This document shows, in pieces, positions 33,568 to 42,149 of a stretch of DNA of 64,000 nucleotides. This stretch comes from Streptomyces spirodelae (GTDB lineage: Bacteria; Actinomycetota; Actinomycetes; Streptomycetales; Streptomycetaceae), in the NCBI RefSeq assembly GCF_017676385.1, contig NZ_JAFFZN010000030.1:36765-100764 (forward strand), read 5' to 3'. The notes beneath the pieces were generated by a model. The model worked only from the letters and a program-made list of their open reading frames with translations. It was not told where the DNA came from and ran no database searches. Within the stretch, counting starts at the first letter, position 1; every line of letters begins with the position of its first letter. The position numbers were made by a program, and so were the translations under genes.

Positions 33568-33762
33568 TCACCTCTTGTGCGCGGGGACCTCCATGACCTC
33601 GCACACCACGCGCCAGACGTCCTTCGCTTCCCAGCCCGCCGCGAGCGCTTCGTGTACCGTCCGGCCACCGAGACCGGCCATCACATGGTCACGCGCGAAG
33701 TAGTCGGCGTACGCCTCGCCGAAGTGCTCCGCCATCCGCTGCCAGAAGTCCGTCAACCGCAT
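33568..33762 (-). CDS. DUF3046 domain protein
   Basis: 64 aa, ATG at 33762. MRLTDFWQRMAEHFGEAYAD through the tail VCEVMEVPAHKR covers the whole DUF3046 family, small helical proteins encoded just upstream of recA in actinobacteria (Rv2738c in M. tuberculosis). Function is unknown. The conserved location suggests a link with recA/recX, but the hairpin at 33540-33556 and the separate recA promoter argue against one transcript. It is divergent from the gene at 33842, with 79 bases between starts. Confidence 0.9.
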   Translation of the reverse strand: MRLTDFWQRMAEHFGEAYADYFARDHVMAGLGGRTVHEALAAGWEAKDVWRVVCEVMEVPAHKR

Positions 33763-33806
33763 GACTCCAGTATCCCGCCCTCAGGGGTTGGCTCTCGCCG
33801 ACAGCA

Positions 33807-33835
33807 GTGACCTGGCGACCGCTCGGGCCTACGGT
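33807..33835 (+). promoter_or_regulatory. promoter predicting a leaderless transcript
   Basis: GTGACC (33807-33812), 17-base spacer, TACGGT (33830-33835). RNA would start about seven bases later, at the ATG of the next gene (33842). The only GGAG nearby is one base from the ATG, too close to serve as an RBS. Confidence 0.5.
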
Positions 33836-33841
33836 CGGAGA

Positions 33842-34747
33842 ATGGCTCCCTGTGGATCGGTTCTCTCCCGCGCGGAGAATTTCATCTGGCTGACAGCGCG
33901 CGTGCTGGAACAGCGGCGCTTCGAGCACGACTTCCTGAACGGCGACCCGAGCGCCGTCGAGACGGCCTTGGACGCCTACCGCAACGCCGACGGCGGCTAC
34001 GGCCACGCGCTGGAGCCCGACCTGCGCGGTCCTGTGAGCCAGCCGCTGCACACCGCCGCCGCCGTGCGGGTGCTGGACAGCATCGGCCGCTGCGCCGGAC
34101 AGCGGGTGGAACGCATCGGCCGCTATCTGACGGCGGTCTCGACCCCGGAGGGTGCCCTGCCCGCCGTGCATCCCTCGCTGCGCGGCTATCCCTCCGCGCC
34201 CTGGATCCCCGTGCCGGACTCACCGCCCAGCGATCTGCTGGCGACCGGGCCGGTGGTCGGCACGCTGCACCGCAACAGCGTCTGGCACGCCTGGCTGTTC
34301 CGCGCCACCGACTACTGCTGGAACACCATCGAGACCCTGGACAAGACCCACCCGTACGAGGCGCGCGCCGCGCTCGCCTTCCTCGACGGCGTACCGGACC
34401 GCCCCCGCGCCGAGGCCGCCGCGGGACGCCTCGGCACGCTGGTACGCGAGCAGCGGCTGGTGGTGACGGACCCGGGACGCACGGCGGACTTCCCGCTCCC
34501 CGACGGCTATGCGCCGGGCGAGTACCACTATGTGACCGACTTCGCGCGCAGACCGGATTCGCTGGCCCGCCGCTGGTTCTCGGACGCCGAACTGGAACGC
34601 GGACTCGACCACCTGCTCAGCCGCCAGCAGGACGACGGCGGCTGGGACATCAACTGGCGCAGATGGGCGCCCGTAACCGCTCTCGAGGGCCGCCCGCTGG
34701 TCACCCTGGAGGCACTGCACACCTTGCGCGCGTACGGGCGTCTTTGA
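33842..34747 (+). CDS. prenyltransferase/squalene-oxidase-repeat-like protein
   Basis: 301 aa from ATG 33842, probably translated from a leaderless mRNA. It is predicted all-helical. ALDAYRNADGGYGHALEPD near residue 40-60 and LLSRQQDDGGWDINW near 262-275 are QW-like repeats of the alpha/alpha-barrel shared by terpene cyclases and prenyltransferase beta subunits. No DxDD or DDxxD catalytic motif is evident, so a cyclase call is not supported. Similar proteins are common in Streptomyces and unassigned. It lies between DUF3046 (divergent) and azlD (convergent). Confidence 0.7.
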   Translation: MAPCGSVLSRAENFIWLTARVLEQRRFEHDFLNGDPSAVETALDAYRNADGGYGHALEPDLRGPVSQPLHTAAAVRVLDSIGRCAGQRVERIGRYLTAVSTPEGALPAVHPSLRGYPSAPWIPVPDSPPSDLLATGPVVGTLHRNSVWHAWLFRATDYCWNTIETLDKTHPYEARAALAFLDGVPDRPRAEAAAGRLGTLVREQRLVVTDPGRTADFPLPDGYAPGEYHYVTDFARRPDSLARRWFSDAELERGLDHLLSRQQDDGGWDINWRRWAPVTALEGRPLVTLEALHTLRAYGRL

Positions 34748-34753
34748 GCGCTT

Positions 34754-34808
34754 CGGTGACGGGCTCGGAGCCGGTCCAGTGCTCGCTCCGAGCCCGAACC
34801 CGTCACCG
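34754..34808. terminator. large hairpin between convergent genes
   Basis: GGGCTCGGAGC (34761-34771) pairs perfectly with GCTCCGAGCCC (34785-34795); an outer CGGTGAC/GTCACCG stem (34754-34760, 34802-34808) follows a 6-base bulge. It separates the prenyltransferase-repeat gene from azlD. Confidence 0.75.
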
Positions 34809-34816
34809 GACAGGCC

Positions 34817-35122
34817 CTAGCCCAGAGCCCGGATGCCTGCGGTGACCAGCACGGCGACGGCGACGACCACCAGGAACGGTGCCCTCAGCACCAACGCGAC
34901 AGCGGCGGCGGCCAGCCCCGCGGCCCGGGCGTCGAGCACCAGCGTCATCCGGTCGGCGAAGGTCTGCTGCGCGATCAGCGCCGCGAGCAGCGCAACAGGC
35001 AGCAGCGCGGCCAGCCGCTGGACCAGCGGCCGCTCCAGCACCCCTGCGGGCACCGAGAGGCCGAGCAGCTTCACCAGGTAGCAGCCGAGGGCCGTGACCC
35101 CGATCGCTGTCCACACACTCAC
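34817..35122 (-). CDS. AzlD-family branched-chain amino acid exporter subunit
   Basis: 101 aa. GTG at 35122, overlapping the azlC stop by four bases. Four hydrophobic segments fill the protein, with the family pattern TALGCYLVKLLGL near the start and FADRMTLVLDARAAG in the middle. AzlD is the small partner of AzlC; the BrnFE-like pair exports branched-chain amino acids and related compounds. The substrate here is inferred from family only. Confidence 0.85.
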   Translation of the reverse strand: MSVWTAIGVTALGCYLVKLLGLSVPAGVLERPLVQRLAALLPVALLAALIAQQTFADRMTLVLDARAAGLAAAAVALVLRAPFLVVVAVAVLVTAGIRALG

Positions 35123-36012
35123 CGGGACTCCTCCTTCGCTGTCCGCTCCCCGTCACGCTCCGCCCGGTGCCCGAAGAGCACTCCGCGGCCCGCCGGCAAC
35201 CTGCGCGCCACCAGGACGAGGGGCGCCGAAAGAGCGGCGACCAGCACCGGCACGCCCGCCGGCAGCACGGGCAGCAGCCCCAGGCCCAGGACGACGGCGA
35301 GACCGGCGGTCGTCCGCTCGATGCCGGTGCGCAGCATCGGTGCGAGGAGCGCGAGGAAAACCGCTGGTCCTGCCGCGTCCAGACCCCAGGCGTCGGTGTC
35401 CCCCAGCGCTTCCGCGCCCAGCGCACCGAGCAGAGTGGTGAGGTTCCAGAGCGTGAAGAGCGTCGCGCCGGTGACGGTGAAGCCCAGCCGGACCGCGTGC
35501 CGACCACGCTGAGCCAGGGCGACGGCGGAGGTCTCGTCGATCACCCAGTGCGCCGCCGCGATCCGCGCACCGCCGCGCAATCCCAGCAGCCGGGACAGCC
35601 GCAGCCCGTAGAAGGCGTTCCGGAAGCCCAGGAAGAAGGCACCGGCAGCGGCCGTCAGCGCGCCGCCTCCGGCCGCCAGCGCGCCGACGAGGGCGAACTG
35701 CGAGGCACCGGTGAAGACGAACAGGCTCAGCGCGCACGTCTGGGCGAGGGAGATTCCGGCACCGGCAGCGGTGACGCCGAAGGCGAAGCCGGAGAGTCCG
35801 ACGGCGATCCCGACGCCCAGCGCGTCCCGTACGACGGCGCGGTCGTCGCGGCTGCCCTGAGTGGGTTCTGCTGGAGCCTGGTCGAACAGAGTCTGCGCGG
35901 TCAGAGCACGGTCGGACAGAGCCTGCTGGGATGCGTCCGGTATGCCGGTGGTTTCCGGGGCGGAGGCGTCCGGCGCCTCCGGTGGGTCGAAGGTTTCTCT
36001 CTGCTGTGGCAC
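35119..36012 (-). CDS. AzlC-family branched-chain amino acid exporter subunit
   Basis: 297 aa, GTG at 36012, nine bases after the AraC-type regulator stop. A ~60-residue hydrophilic N-terminal extension (Ala/Pro/Asp/Gln) precedes the AzlC domain: GLSGFAFGVTAAGAGISLAQT, FTGASQFALVG, FLGFRNAFYGLRLSRLL (a strongly conserved AzlC block) and DETSAVALAQ. About six or seven transmembrane segments, then a charged C-terminus. It is translationally coupled to azlD. Together with the regulator it forms a three-gene operon. Confidence 0.88.
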   Translation of the reverse strand: MPQQRETFDPPEAPDASAPETTGIPDASQQALSDRALTAQTLFDQAPAEPTQGSRDDRAVVRDALGVGIAVGLSGFAFGVTAAGAGISLAQTCALSLFVFTGASQFALVGALAAGGGALTAAAGAFFLGFRNAFYGLRLSRLLGLRGGARIAAAHWVIDETSAVALAQRGRHAVRLGFTVTGATLFTLWNLTTLLGALGAEALGDTDAWGLDAAGPAVFLALLAPMLRTGIERTTAGLAVVLGLGLLPVLPAGVPVLVAALSAPLVLVARRLPAGRGVLFGHRAERDGERTAKEESR

Positions 36013-36021
36013 GCGCTCACG

Positions 36022-36879
36022 CTAGGAAATGGAGCGCTCCGCGTTCTTGTACGTTCTTGCACGTCCACGCCGGTAGGCGCCCGGCGGGACGCCGATGATC
36101 CGTCCGAAGTGCCGCGTCAGGTGGGACTGGTCGGTGAAGCCCACAGCGGTGGCGGTCTCGGCGAGCGGGAGACCCGCGTCCAGCAGGGCGCGCGCCCGGT
36201 GCACCCTGGCGTCCGTCAGCCAGGTGTGCGGCGGCATCCCGTACATCCGGCGGAAGGCGCGCAGCAGCGCGAAGGGGCTGGTCCCCAGTTCGGCGGCGAG
36301 ATCCTCCAGGGACGGCGGGTCGGCCATCCGCTCCTCCAGGACCGCGCGGGCCCGCAGCGCGTACCGGGCGCCCGCCGTGTGGATCGTGCGTTCGGGCAGC
36401 GGGCCGCCGTGCAGTCGCAGCAGCCGGGCCACAACGGCGTGCATGAGGGTGTCGGCGGCCAGCGCGTTGCCCTCTTCCAGCGCCCGGTGTATGGCCTGCA
36501 CCTGACGGGAGGAGACGGGATCGTCGGCCGCCGCGACGTTGAATCCGGGAGTGCCCCGGATGGTGGTCGTCTCGGCCGCGATCCCGGCCACCAGGGAGGG
36601 GTCCGGGTAGAGCACCTCGTAGGACCAGCCCTCGGGCGTTCCGGCGTGCCCGGTGTGCATCGTGTCCGGATTGATCAGTGCCAGTCCTCCCGGGCCCACC
36701 TTGTGCACGTCTCCGCCATGGTGGAACGCCTCCACGCCTTCGGTGATCGCGGCGATCACATAGGTCTCATGGGTGTGCCGCGAGAAGATCTTGCTTATGT
36801 AGCGGGCGCGCAGCAGGTCGACACCGGGCAGCTTCGGTGACTGCCAGTAGTACGCGCGCTCCCTCTCCCCCTGGGCCAT
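36022..36879 (-). CDS. AraC-family regulator (cupin plus HTH) of the azlCD operon
   Basis: 285 aa. ATG at 36879 with GGAG nine bases upstream; longer readings run into a promoter-like area. The N-terminal cupin-like sensor carries FSRHTHETYVIAAITEG and GGLALINPDTMHTG. The C-terminal ~100 residues are two HTH motifs: SLEDLAAELGTSPFALLRAF and ETATAVGFTDQSHLTRHFGR. It is the first gene of the azlCD transcription unit, so it probably regulates that exporter in response to an amino acid or analogue. It is divergent from lhr, with 118 bases between starts. Confidence 0.88.
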   Translation of the reverse strand: MAQGERERAYYWQSPKLPGVDLLRARYISKIFSRHTHETYVIAAITEGVEAFHHGGDVHKVGPGGLALINPDTMHTGHAGTPEGWSYEVLYPDPSLVAGIAAETTTIRGTPGFNVAAADDPVSSRQVQAIHRALEEGNALAADTLMHAVVARLLRLHGGPLPERTIHTAGARYALRARAVLEERMADPPSLEDLAAELGTSPFALLRAFRRMYGMPPHTWLTDARVHRARALLDAGLPLAETATAVGFTDQSHLTRHFGRIIGVPPGAYRRGRARTYKNAERSIS

Positions 36880-36997
36880 GCCCCCATTCTCCGCCCGGCC
36901 CGGCACGGCCGCCCGCGCCCACCCGCCGTGATCGGCGGCACCGCCGCCCCGCACCGCGGCCCGGCCGCTGTCAGTGCCGTGCTGCACGATGGGGAGC

Positions 36998-39900
36998 ATG
37001 GGTCGGACATCGGCGCTGGACGCCTTCTCACCGGCGACCCGTGCATGGTTCACGGGCGCCTTCAGCGAGCCCACCGCTGCTCAGGAGGGGGCCTGGCGTG
37101 CGCTGGCCGAGGAGTCGGACGCGCTGGTGGTGGCGCCGACCGGGTCGGGCAAGACGCTGGCCGCCTTCCTCGCCTCGCTGGACCGGCTCGCCGCTTCGCC
37201 ACCGCCGGCCGACCCGCTCAAGCGCTGCCGGGTGCTGTATGTGTCCCCGCTCAAGGCGCTCGCTGTCGATGTGGAGCGCAACCTGCGCAGCCCGCTCACG
37301 GGTATCCGCCACGAGTCGCTGCGGCTGGGCCTGCCGGAGCCGGAGATCAAGGTCGGCATCCGTTCCGGTGACACCCCCGCGGCCGAACGGAGGTCCATCT
37401 CCCGCCGCCCGCCGGACATCCTGATCACCACGCCCGAGTCGCTCTTCCTGATGCTGACCTCCAGCGCCCGGGAGGCGCTCTCCGGTGTCGAGACGGTCAT
37501 CGTCGACGAGGTGCACGCGGTGGCCGGCACCAAGCGCGGCGCCCATCTGGCCCTCTCCCTGGAGCGGCTCGATCACCTGCTGGAGCGCCCGGCGCGGCGT
37601 ATCGGCCTGTCCGCCACCGTACGCCCGGTTGACGAGGTGGCCCGCTTCCTCTCGCCGCGGAGGAACGCCGTGGTCGTGCAGCCGCCCTCGGGCAAGCGGT
37701 TCGAGCTGTCGGTCGTGGTGCCCGTCGAGGACATGGGCGAGCTGGGCAGCTCCCCGGCACAGGACGCGGCGGGGCCTGACGGCTCCGGCCCGGGCGGGGG
37801 CGGCAAACCGTCGATCTGGCCCTCGGTGGAGGAGCGGATCACCGACCTCATCCAGGAACACCGCTCCACCATCGTCTTCGCCAACTCCCGGCGACTGGCC
37901 GAGCGGCTGTGCAACAGGCTGAACGAGATCGCCTATGAGCGCACCACCGGCGAGCCCATGCCGGAGGACCACTCACCGGCCGAGCTGATGGGCAACGCGG
38001 GCGCGGTCACCGGTGCGCCACCGCTGATCGCCCGCGCGCACCACGGTTCGGTCTCCAAGGAGCAGCGCTCCCAGGTCGAGGAGGACCTCAAGGCCGGCAG
38101 GCTGCCCGCCGTGGTGGCCACCTCCAGCCTGGAGCTGGGAATCGACATGGGCGCCGTCGACCTGGTGGTGCAGGTCGAGTCACCGCCCTCGGTCGCCTCC
38201 GGGCTGCAACGCGTCGGGCGTGCGGGCCACCAGGTGGGTGCCGTCTCGGCGGGTGTCGTCTTCCCGAAATACCGAGGCGACCTGGTGCAGTCCGCCGTGG
38301 TCACCGAGCGGATGCGCGAGGGCGCCATCGAAGCGCTGCGCATCCCCGCCAACCCGCTGGACGTCCTCGCCCAGCAGATCGTCGCCATGGTGGCGGTCGA
38401 CTCCTGGGATGTGGACGAGTTGCTGGCCCTGGTGCGGCGCGCGGCTCCGTTCGCCGCGCTCCCGGAGTCGGCCTACACCTCGGTGCTGGACATGCTCGCC
38501 GGGCGGTATCCCTCCGACGCGTTCGCGGAGCTGCGCCCGCGTCTGGTGTGGGACCGGGTGGCGAACACGGTCAGCGGCCGCCCCGGTGCGCAGCGGCTGG
38601 CCGTCACGTCCGGTGGCACGATCCCGGACCGCGGGCTGTTCGGGGTCTTCCTGGCGGGTGCCGACCCGAAGAAGGGCGGCGGCCGTGTCGGTGAGCTGGA
38701 CGAGGAAATGGTCTACGAGTCCCGGGTGGGCGATGTCTTCACCCTGGGCACGACGACGTGGCGGATCGAGGACATCACCCGGGACCGGGTGCTGGTCACC
38801 CCGGCACCGGGGGTGCCGGGCAGGCTGCCGTTCTGGCGGGGCGACCAGTTGGGCAGGCCGCTGGAGCTGGGCCGGGCGTTGGGCGCCTTCCTGCGCGAGA
38901 TCGGCTCGCTCACCCGCGAGCAGGCCGAGGAGCGGCTGGCGGCCTCCGGCATGGACACGCTGGCGATCGGCAATCTGCTGGCCTACCTGGGAGAGCAGCG
39001 CGAGGCGGCCGGTCATGTGCCGGACGACAGGACGATCGTGGTGGAGCGGTTCCGCGACGAGCTGGGCGACTGGCGCATCGTGGTGCACTCCCCCTTCGGT
39101 GCGCAGGTGCACGCACCGTGGGCGCTGGCCATCGGTGCCCGCCTGACGGAGCGGTACGGCATGGACGCCCAGGTCATGCACGCCGACGACGGTCTTGTGC
39201 TGCGGTTGCCGGACGCCGAGCTGATGGATCTCGACCTGTTCGACGGCGAGCCGCGTCCTCCGCGCACCCCCGGCCAGGAGCTCGGCCCCCTGCCCCAGGG
39301 CGGGCACTCGACGGCGCACGAGCCGGGTGCCGACCCGGACCAGCCGCCACTGGGTGTGAACGATGTGCTCTTCGACAAGTCGGAGATCGAGCAGACGGTC
39401 ACCGACCAGGTGGGCAACTCGGCGCTGTTCGCAGCCCGGTTCCGCGAGTGCGCCTCCCGCGCGCTGCTGCTGCCGCGCCGCAGCCCCGGCAAGCGCACTC
39501 CCCTGTGGCAGCAGCGCCAGCGCGCCTCTCAGCTGCTGCAGGTGGCCAGCGAGTTCGGCTCCTTCCCGATCGTCCTGGAGGCGGTGCGCGAATGCCTGCA
39601 GGACGTGTTCGACCTGCCGGGCCTCACGGAGCTGATGGGCGATATCGAGTCGCGCCGGGTGCGGGTTGTCGAGGTCACCACGGCGGAGCCGTCCCCGTTC
39701 GCCCGCTCCCTGCTGTTCGGCTATGTCGCGCAGTATCTGTACGAGGGCGATTCGCCACTGGCCGAACGCCGGGCCGCCGCGCTGTCCCTGGACTCACGGC
39801 TGCTGTCGGAGCTGCTGGGCCAGGCCGAGCTGCGGGAGCTGCTGGACGCCGACGTACTGCACGAGCTGGAGGACGAGCTCCAGTGGCGCACCGAGGACCG

Positions 39901-41878
39901 CCGGCTCAAGGACGTGGAGGGCGTGGCCGATCTGCTGCGGCTGCTGGGCCCACTCACGTCCGGGGAGCTGGCGGAGCGAGGGGCGGAGCCCGGCTGGGCG
40001 CCGGAGCTGGAGGCGGCACGCCGGGCCATCCGGGTACGGATCGGGGGGAAGGAGCACTGGGCGGCCGTGGAGGACGCGGGGCGGCTGCGGGACGCGCTGG
40101 GTGCGGCGCTGCCCGTCGGCGTGCCCGAGGCGTTCACCGAGCCGGTCGCCGACCCCCTGGGCGACCTGCTGTCGCGGTACGCCCGCACGCATGGCCCGTT
40201 CACTTCGGCCGACGCCGCTGCCCGCTTCGGGCTCGGTACCGCCGTCGCGGACGGGGCGCTGCACCGGCTGGCGGCCGGCGGGCGGCTGGTGCAGGGCGAA
40301 TTCCATCCGTCCGGGATCGGCCAGGAGTGGTGTGACGCGGGTGTACTGCGCCGGCTGCGCCGCCGTTCCCTGGCGGCGCTGCGGCAGGAGCTGGAGCCGG
40401 TCCCCCCGCAGGCGCTGGCTGCTTTTCTGCCGCAGTGGCAGCACGTGGGCACCAACAGCCTGCACGGCGTCGAGGGACTGCTGCGCACGGTCGAGCAGTT
40501 GCAGGGGGCGCCCGTTCCGGCGTCCGCACTGGAGAAGCTGGTGCTGCCGGGCCGGGTCGCGGACTACGCCGCCCCCATGCTGGACGAGCTCACCGCTTCC
40601 GGAGAGGTCGTCTGGGCGGGCGCGGGCGCGCTGCCGGGCAAGGACGGCTGGATCTCCCTCCACCTGGCCGAGACGGCGCCGCTGTTGCTGCCCGAGCCGC
40701 ATCCTTTGGAGCTGACTCCGGTGCACCAGGCGGTGCTCTCCGCGCTGGAGGGCGGATACGGTCTCTTCTTCCGTCAGATCGCGGAACGGGCCCGCGCCGC
40801 TCACCCGGAGGCGACCGATCCGCAGCTCACCGAGGCGCTGTGGGACCTGGTGTGGTCGGGAAGGGTCACCGGTGACACGCTCGCGCCGCTGCGGGCTCTG
40901 CTGGGTTCGGGCCGTACGGCAGGGTCGACGGCGCACCGCGCCAAGCGGCCGACGCCGCGCGGGCGTTACGGGTCGTTCACCACGGCGGCGGTGGCCGCGG
41001 GCAGTGGAGTGCGCCGCCGGGGTCCTGGGCGGGCACCGGCTTCCGCTCCGCCGACCGTCGCGGGCCGCTGGTCGCTGCTGCCCGCCCCGGAGAGCGAACC
41101 GACCCACCGCGCCCACGCGCTGGCCCGTACCCTGCTCGACAGGCACGGTGTGGTGACGCGCGGCGCGGTGGCCGCCGAGGGGGTGGAGGGCGGGTTCTCC
41201 GCCGCGTACCGGGTGCTGTCGGCCTTCGAGGAGAGCGGGCAGGCACGGCGCGGCTATGTGGTCGAGGGCCTGGGCGCCGCACAGTTCGCGATGGACGGCG
41301 CTGTGGACAGGCTGCGCGCCGTCAGTACGGCACGCGAACGGGCGGGCGGCGCTCCGGGTACGTTCCCAGGCGGAGGTCAGGATGCGTACGGCGGATCGCG
41401 CGGGGACGGCCGTTCGGCCGGCGCCCGCACGGGTCCGCGTGCGCTGCTGCTGGCCGCCGCCGATCCTGCGAACGCCTACGGGGCAGCCCTGCCCTGGCCG
41501 CCGCCCCCGCCCGGCGCCACGCACAAGCCGGGACGCAAGGCCGGCGCGCTGGTGGTTGTCGTCGACGGTGTCCTGACGCTGTACGTCGAGCGGGGCGGCA
41601 AGACGCTGCTCGCCTGGATACACGGCCCCGATACCCCCGAGGGCGCTGCCGGGGCCGCGGAGCCGCTGTCGGCCGCGGGACCCGACGGCGAGGCCGGTGC
41701 CGTCCGGCTCACGGCCGCCGTCGAGGCGCTGGCCCTGGCAGCGCGCCAGGGTGCGCTGGGGACCGTCACGGTGGAGCGCGTCAACGGCACGGCGGCGCTC
41801 TCCTCACCGCTGGGCACCGCGCTGGAGGCCGCGGGCTTCCACCCGACCCCGCGCGGCCTGCGGCTGCGCGGGGGTTAG
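36998..41878 (+). CDS. lhr: Lhr-type ATP-dependent DNA helicase
   Basis: 1626 aa. ATG at 36998; GGGGAG is only one base upstream, so ATG 36989 is an alternative. SF2 helicase core: Walker A PTGSGKT with Lys52, DEVH at 170-173, SAT in GLSATVRPV, and motif VI QRVGRAGHQVG. A winged-helix and beta-barrel domain follows, then the long Lhr C-terminal half. Lhr unwinds 3' to 5', preferring RNA:DNA hybrids in mycobacteria, and is induced by DNA damage. An insertion of Gly/Pro/Asp residues lies near 255-270. The nei gene nearby parallels M. tuberculosis lhr-nei (Rv3296-Rv3297). It ends just before a 7-bp tandem repeat. Confidence 0.95.
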   Translation: MGRTSALDAFSPATRAWFTGAFSEPTAAQEGAWRALAEESDALVVAPTGSGKTLAAFLASLDRLAASPPPADPLKRCRVLYVSPLKALAVDVERNLRSPLTGIRHESLRLGLPEPEIKVGIRSGDTPAAERRSISRRPPDILITTPESLFLMLTSSAREALSGVETVIVDEVHAVAGTKRGAHLALSLERLDHLLERPARRIGLSATVRPVDEVARFLSPRRNAVVVQPPSGKRFELSVVVPVEDMGELGSSPAQDAAGPDGSGPGGGGKPSIWPSVEERITDLIQEHRSTIVFANSRRLAERLCNRLNEIAYERTTGEPMPEDHSPAELMGNAGAVTGAPPLIARAHHGSVSKEQRSQVEEDLKAGRLPAVVATSSLELGIDMGAVDLVVQVESPPSVASGLQRVGRAGHQVGAVSAGVVFPKYRGDLVQSAVVTERMREGAIEALRIPANPLDVLAQQIVAMVAVDSWDVDELLALVRRAAPFAALPESAYTSVLDMLAGRYPSDAFAELRPRLVWDRVANTVSGRPGAQRLAVTSGGTIPDRGLFGVFLAGADPKKGGGRVGELDEEMVYESRVGDVFTLGTTTWRIEDITRDRVLVTPAPGVPGRLPFWRGDQLGRPLELGRALGAFLREIGSLTREQAEERLAASGMDTLAIGNLLAYLGEQREAAGHVPDDRTIVVERFRDELGDWRIVVHSPFGAQVHAPWALAIGARLTERYGMDAQVMHADDGLVLRLPDAELMDLDLFDGEPRPPRTPGQELGPLPQGGHSTAHEPGADPDQPPLGVNDVLFDKSEIEQTVTDQVGNSALFAARFRECASRALLLPRRSPGKRTPLWQQRQRASQLLQVASEFGSFPIVLEAVRECLQDVFDLPGLTELMGDIESRRVRVVEVTTAEPSPFARSLLFGYVAQYLYEGDSPLAERRAAALSLDSRLLSELLGQAELRELLDADVLHELEDELQWRTEDRRLKDVEGVADLLRLLGPLTSGELAERGAEPGWAPELEAARRAIRVRIGGKEHWAAVEDAGRLRDALGAALPVGVPEAFTEPVADPLGDLLSRYARTHGPFTSADAAARFGLGTAVADGALHRLAAGGRLVQGEFHPSGIGQEWCDAGVLRRLRRRSLAALRQELEPVPPQALAAFLPQWQHVGTNSLHGVEGLLRTVEQLQGAPVPASALEKLVLPGRVADYAAPMLDELTASGEVVWAGAGALPGKDGWISLHLAETAPLLLPEPHPLELTPVHQAVLSALEGGYGLFFRQIAERARAAHPEATDPQLTEALWDLVWSGRVTGDTLAPLRALLGSGRTAGSTAHRAKRPTPRGRYGSFTTAAVAAGSGVRRRGPGRAPASAPPTVAGRWSLLPAPESEPTHRAHALARTLLDRHGVVTRGAVAAEGVEGGFSAAYRVLSAFEESGQARRGYVVEGLGAAQFAMDGAVDRLRAVSTARERAGGAPGTFPGGGQDAYGGSRGDGRSAGARTGPRALLLAAADPANAYGAALPWPPPPPGATHKPGRKAGALVVVVDGVLTLYVERGGKTLLAWIHGPDTPEGAAGAAEPLSAAGPDGEAGAVRLTAAVEALALAARQGALGTVTVERVNGTAALSSPLGTALEAAGFHPTPRGLRLRGG

Positions 41879-41926
41879 CGGGTGCCCGTCGGACCTTGCC
41901 GGGCAGGGGGCTGCCCTGGCTGTCCG

Positions 41927-42009
41927 CTGCGGACTGCGGACTGCGGACTGCGGACTGCGGACTGCGGACTGCGGACTGCGGACTGCGGACTGCGGACTGC
42001 GGACTGCGG
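41927..42009. repeat. 7-bp tandem repeat (CTGCGGA), about 11.9 copies
   Basis: Eleven perfect copies of CTGCGGA run from 41927 to 42003, plus six of seven bases of a twelfth. It lies 48 bases after the lhr stop, in the non-coding gap before the convergent MarR-type gene. A unit not divisible by three in an intergenic site suggests a freely variable simple repeat. Confidence 0.95.
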
Positions 42010-42021
42010 CAGCATCGTGGC

Positions 42022-42092
42022 TTGGGGGTACCTCCCGGCCAGAGGCTGGGGGAGCGCAGTTCCCCGCGCCCCTTCGGGGCGCGCACCCCTGC
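42022..42092. repeat. Streptomyces intergenic repeat with two stem-loops (REP-like)
   Basis: The block GGGGGTACCTCCCGGCCAG onward, through GGGGGAGCGCAGTTCCCCGC and the following CG-rich hairpin, is a sequence pattern I recognise as recurring between genes across Streptomyces. First stem CTCCC with GGGAG; second stem at 42066-42084. Its function is not established beyond acting like a terminator. Confidence 0.6.
42066..42084. terminator. terminator between lhr and the MarR-type gene
   Basis: CGCGCCCC (42066-42073), TTC loop, GGGGCGCG (42077-42084): an 8-bp GC stem between convergent genes. Confidence 0.75.
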
Positions 42093-42149
42093 GCCGCACT
42101 CGGCAGGTCTGCGCGTGGGCAAGCCCCATGCGGGGTACGCGCGTAGGCC

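Noticed and set aside
33842..34747. Terpene cyclase
   Set aside because: Only QW-like repeats are seen; no DxDD or DDxxD motif and no partner genes.
41927..42009. CRISPR-like array
   Set aside because: The unit is 7 bases with no spacers, so it is a simple tandem repeat.
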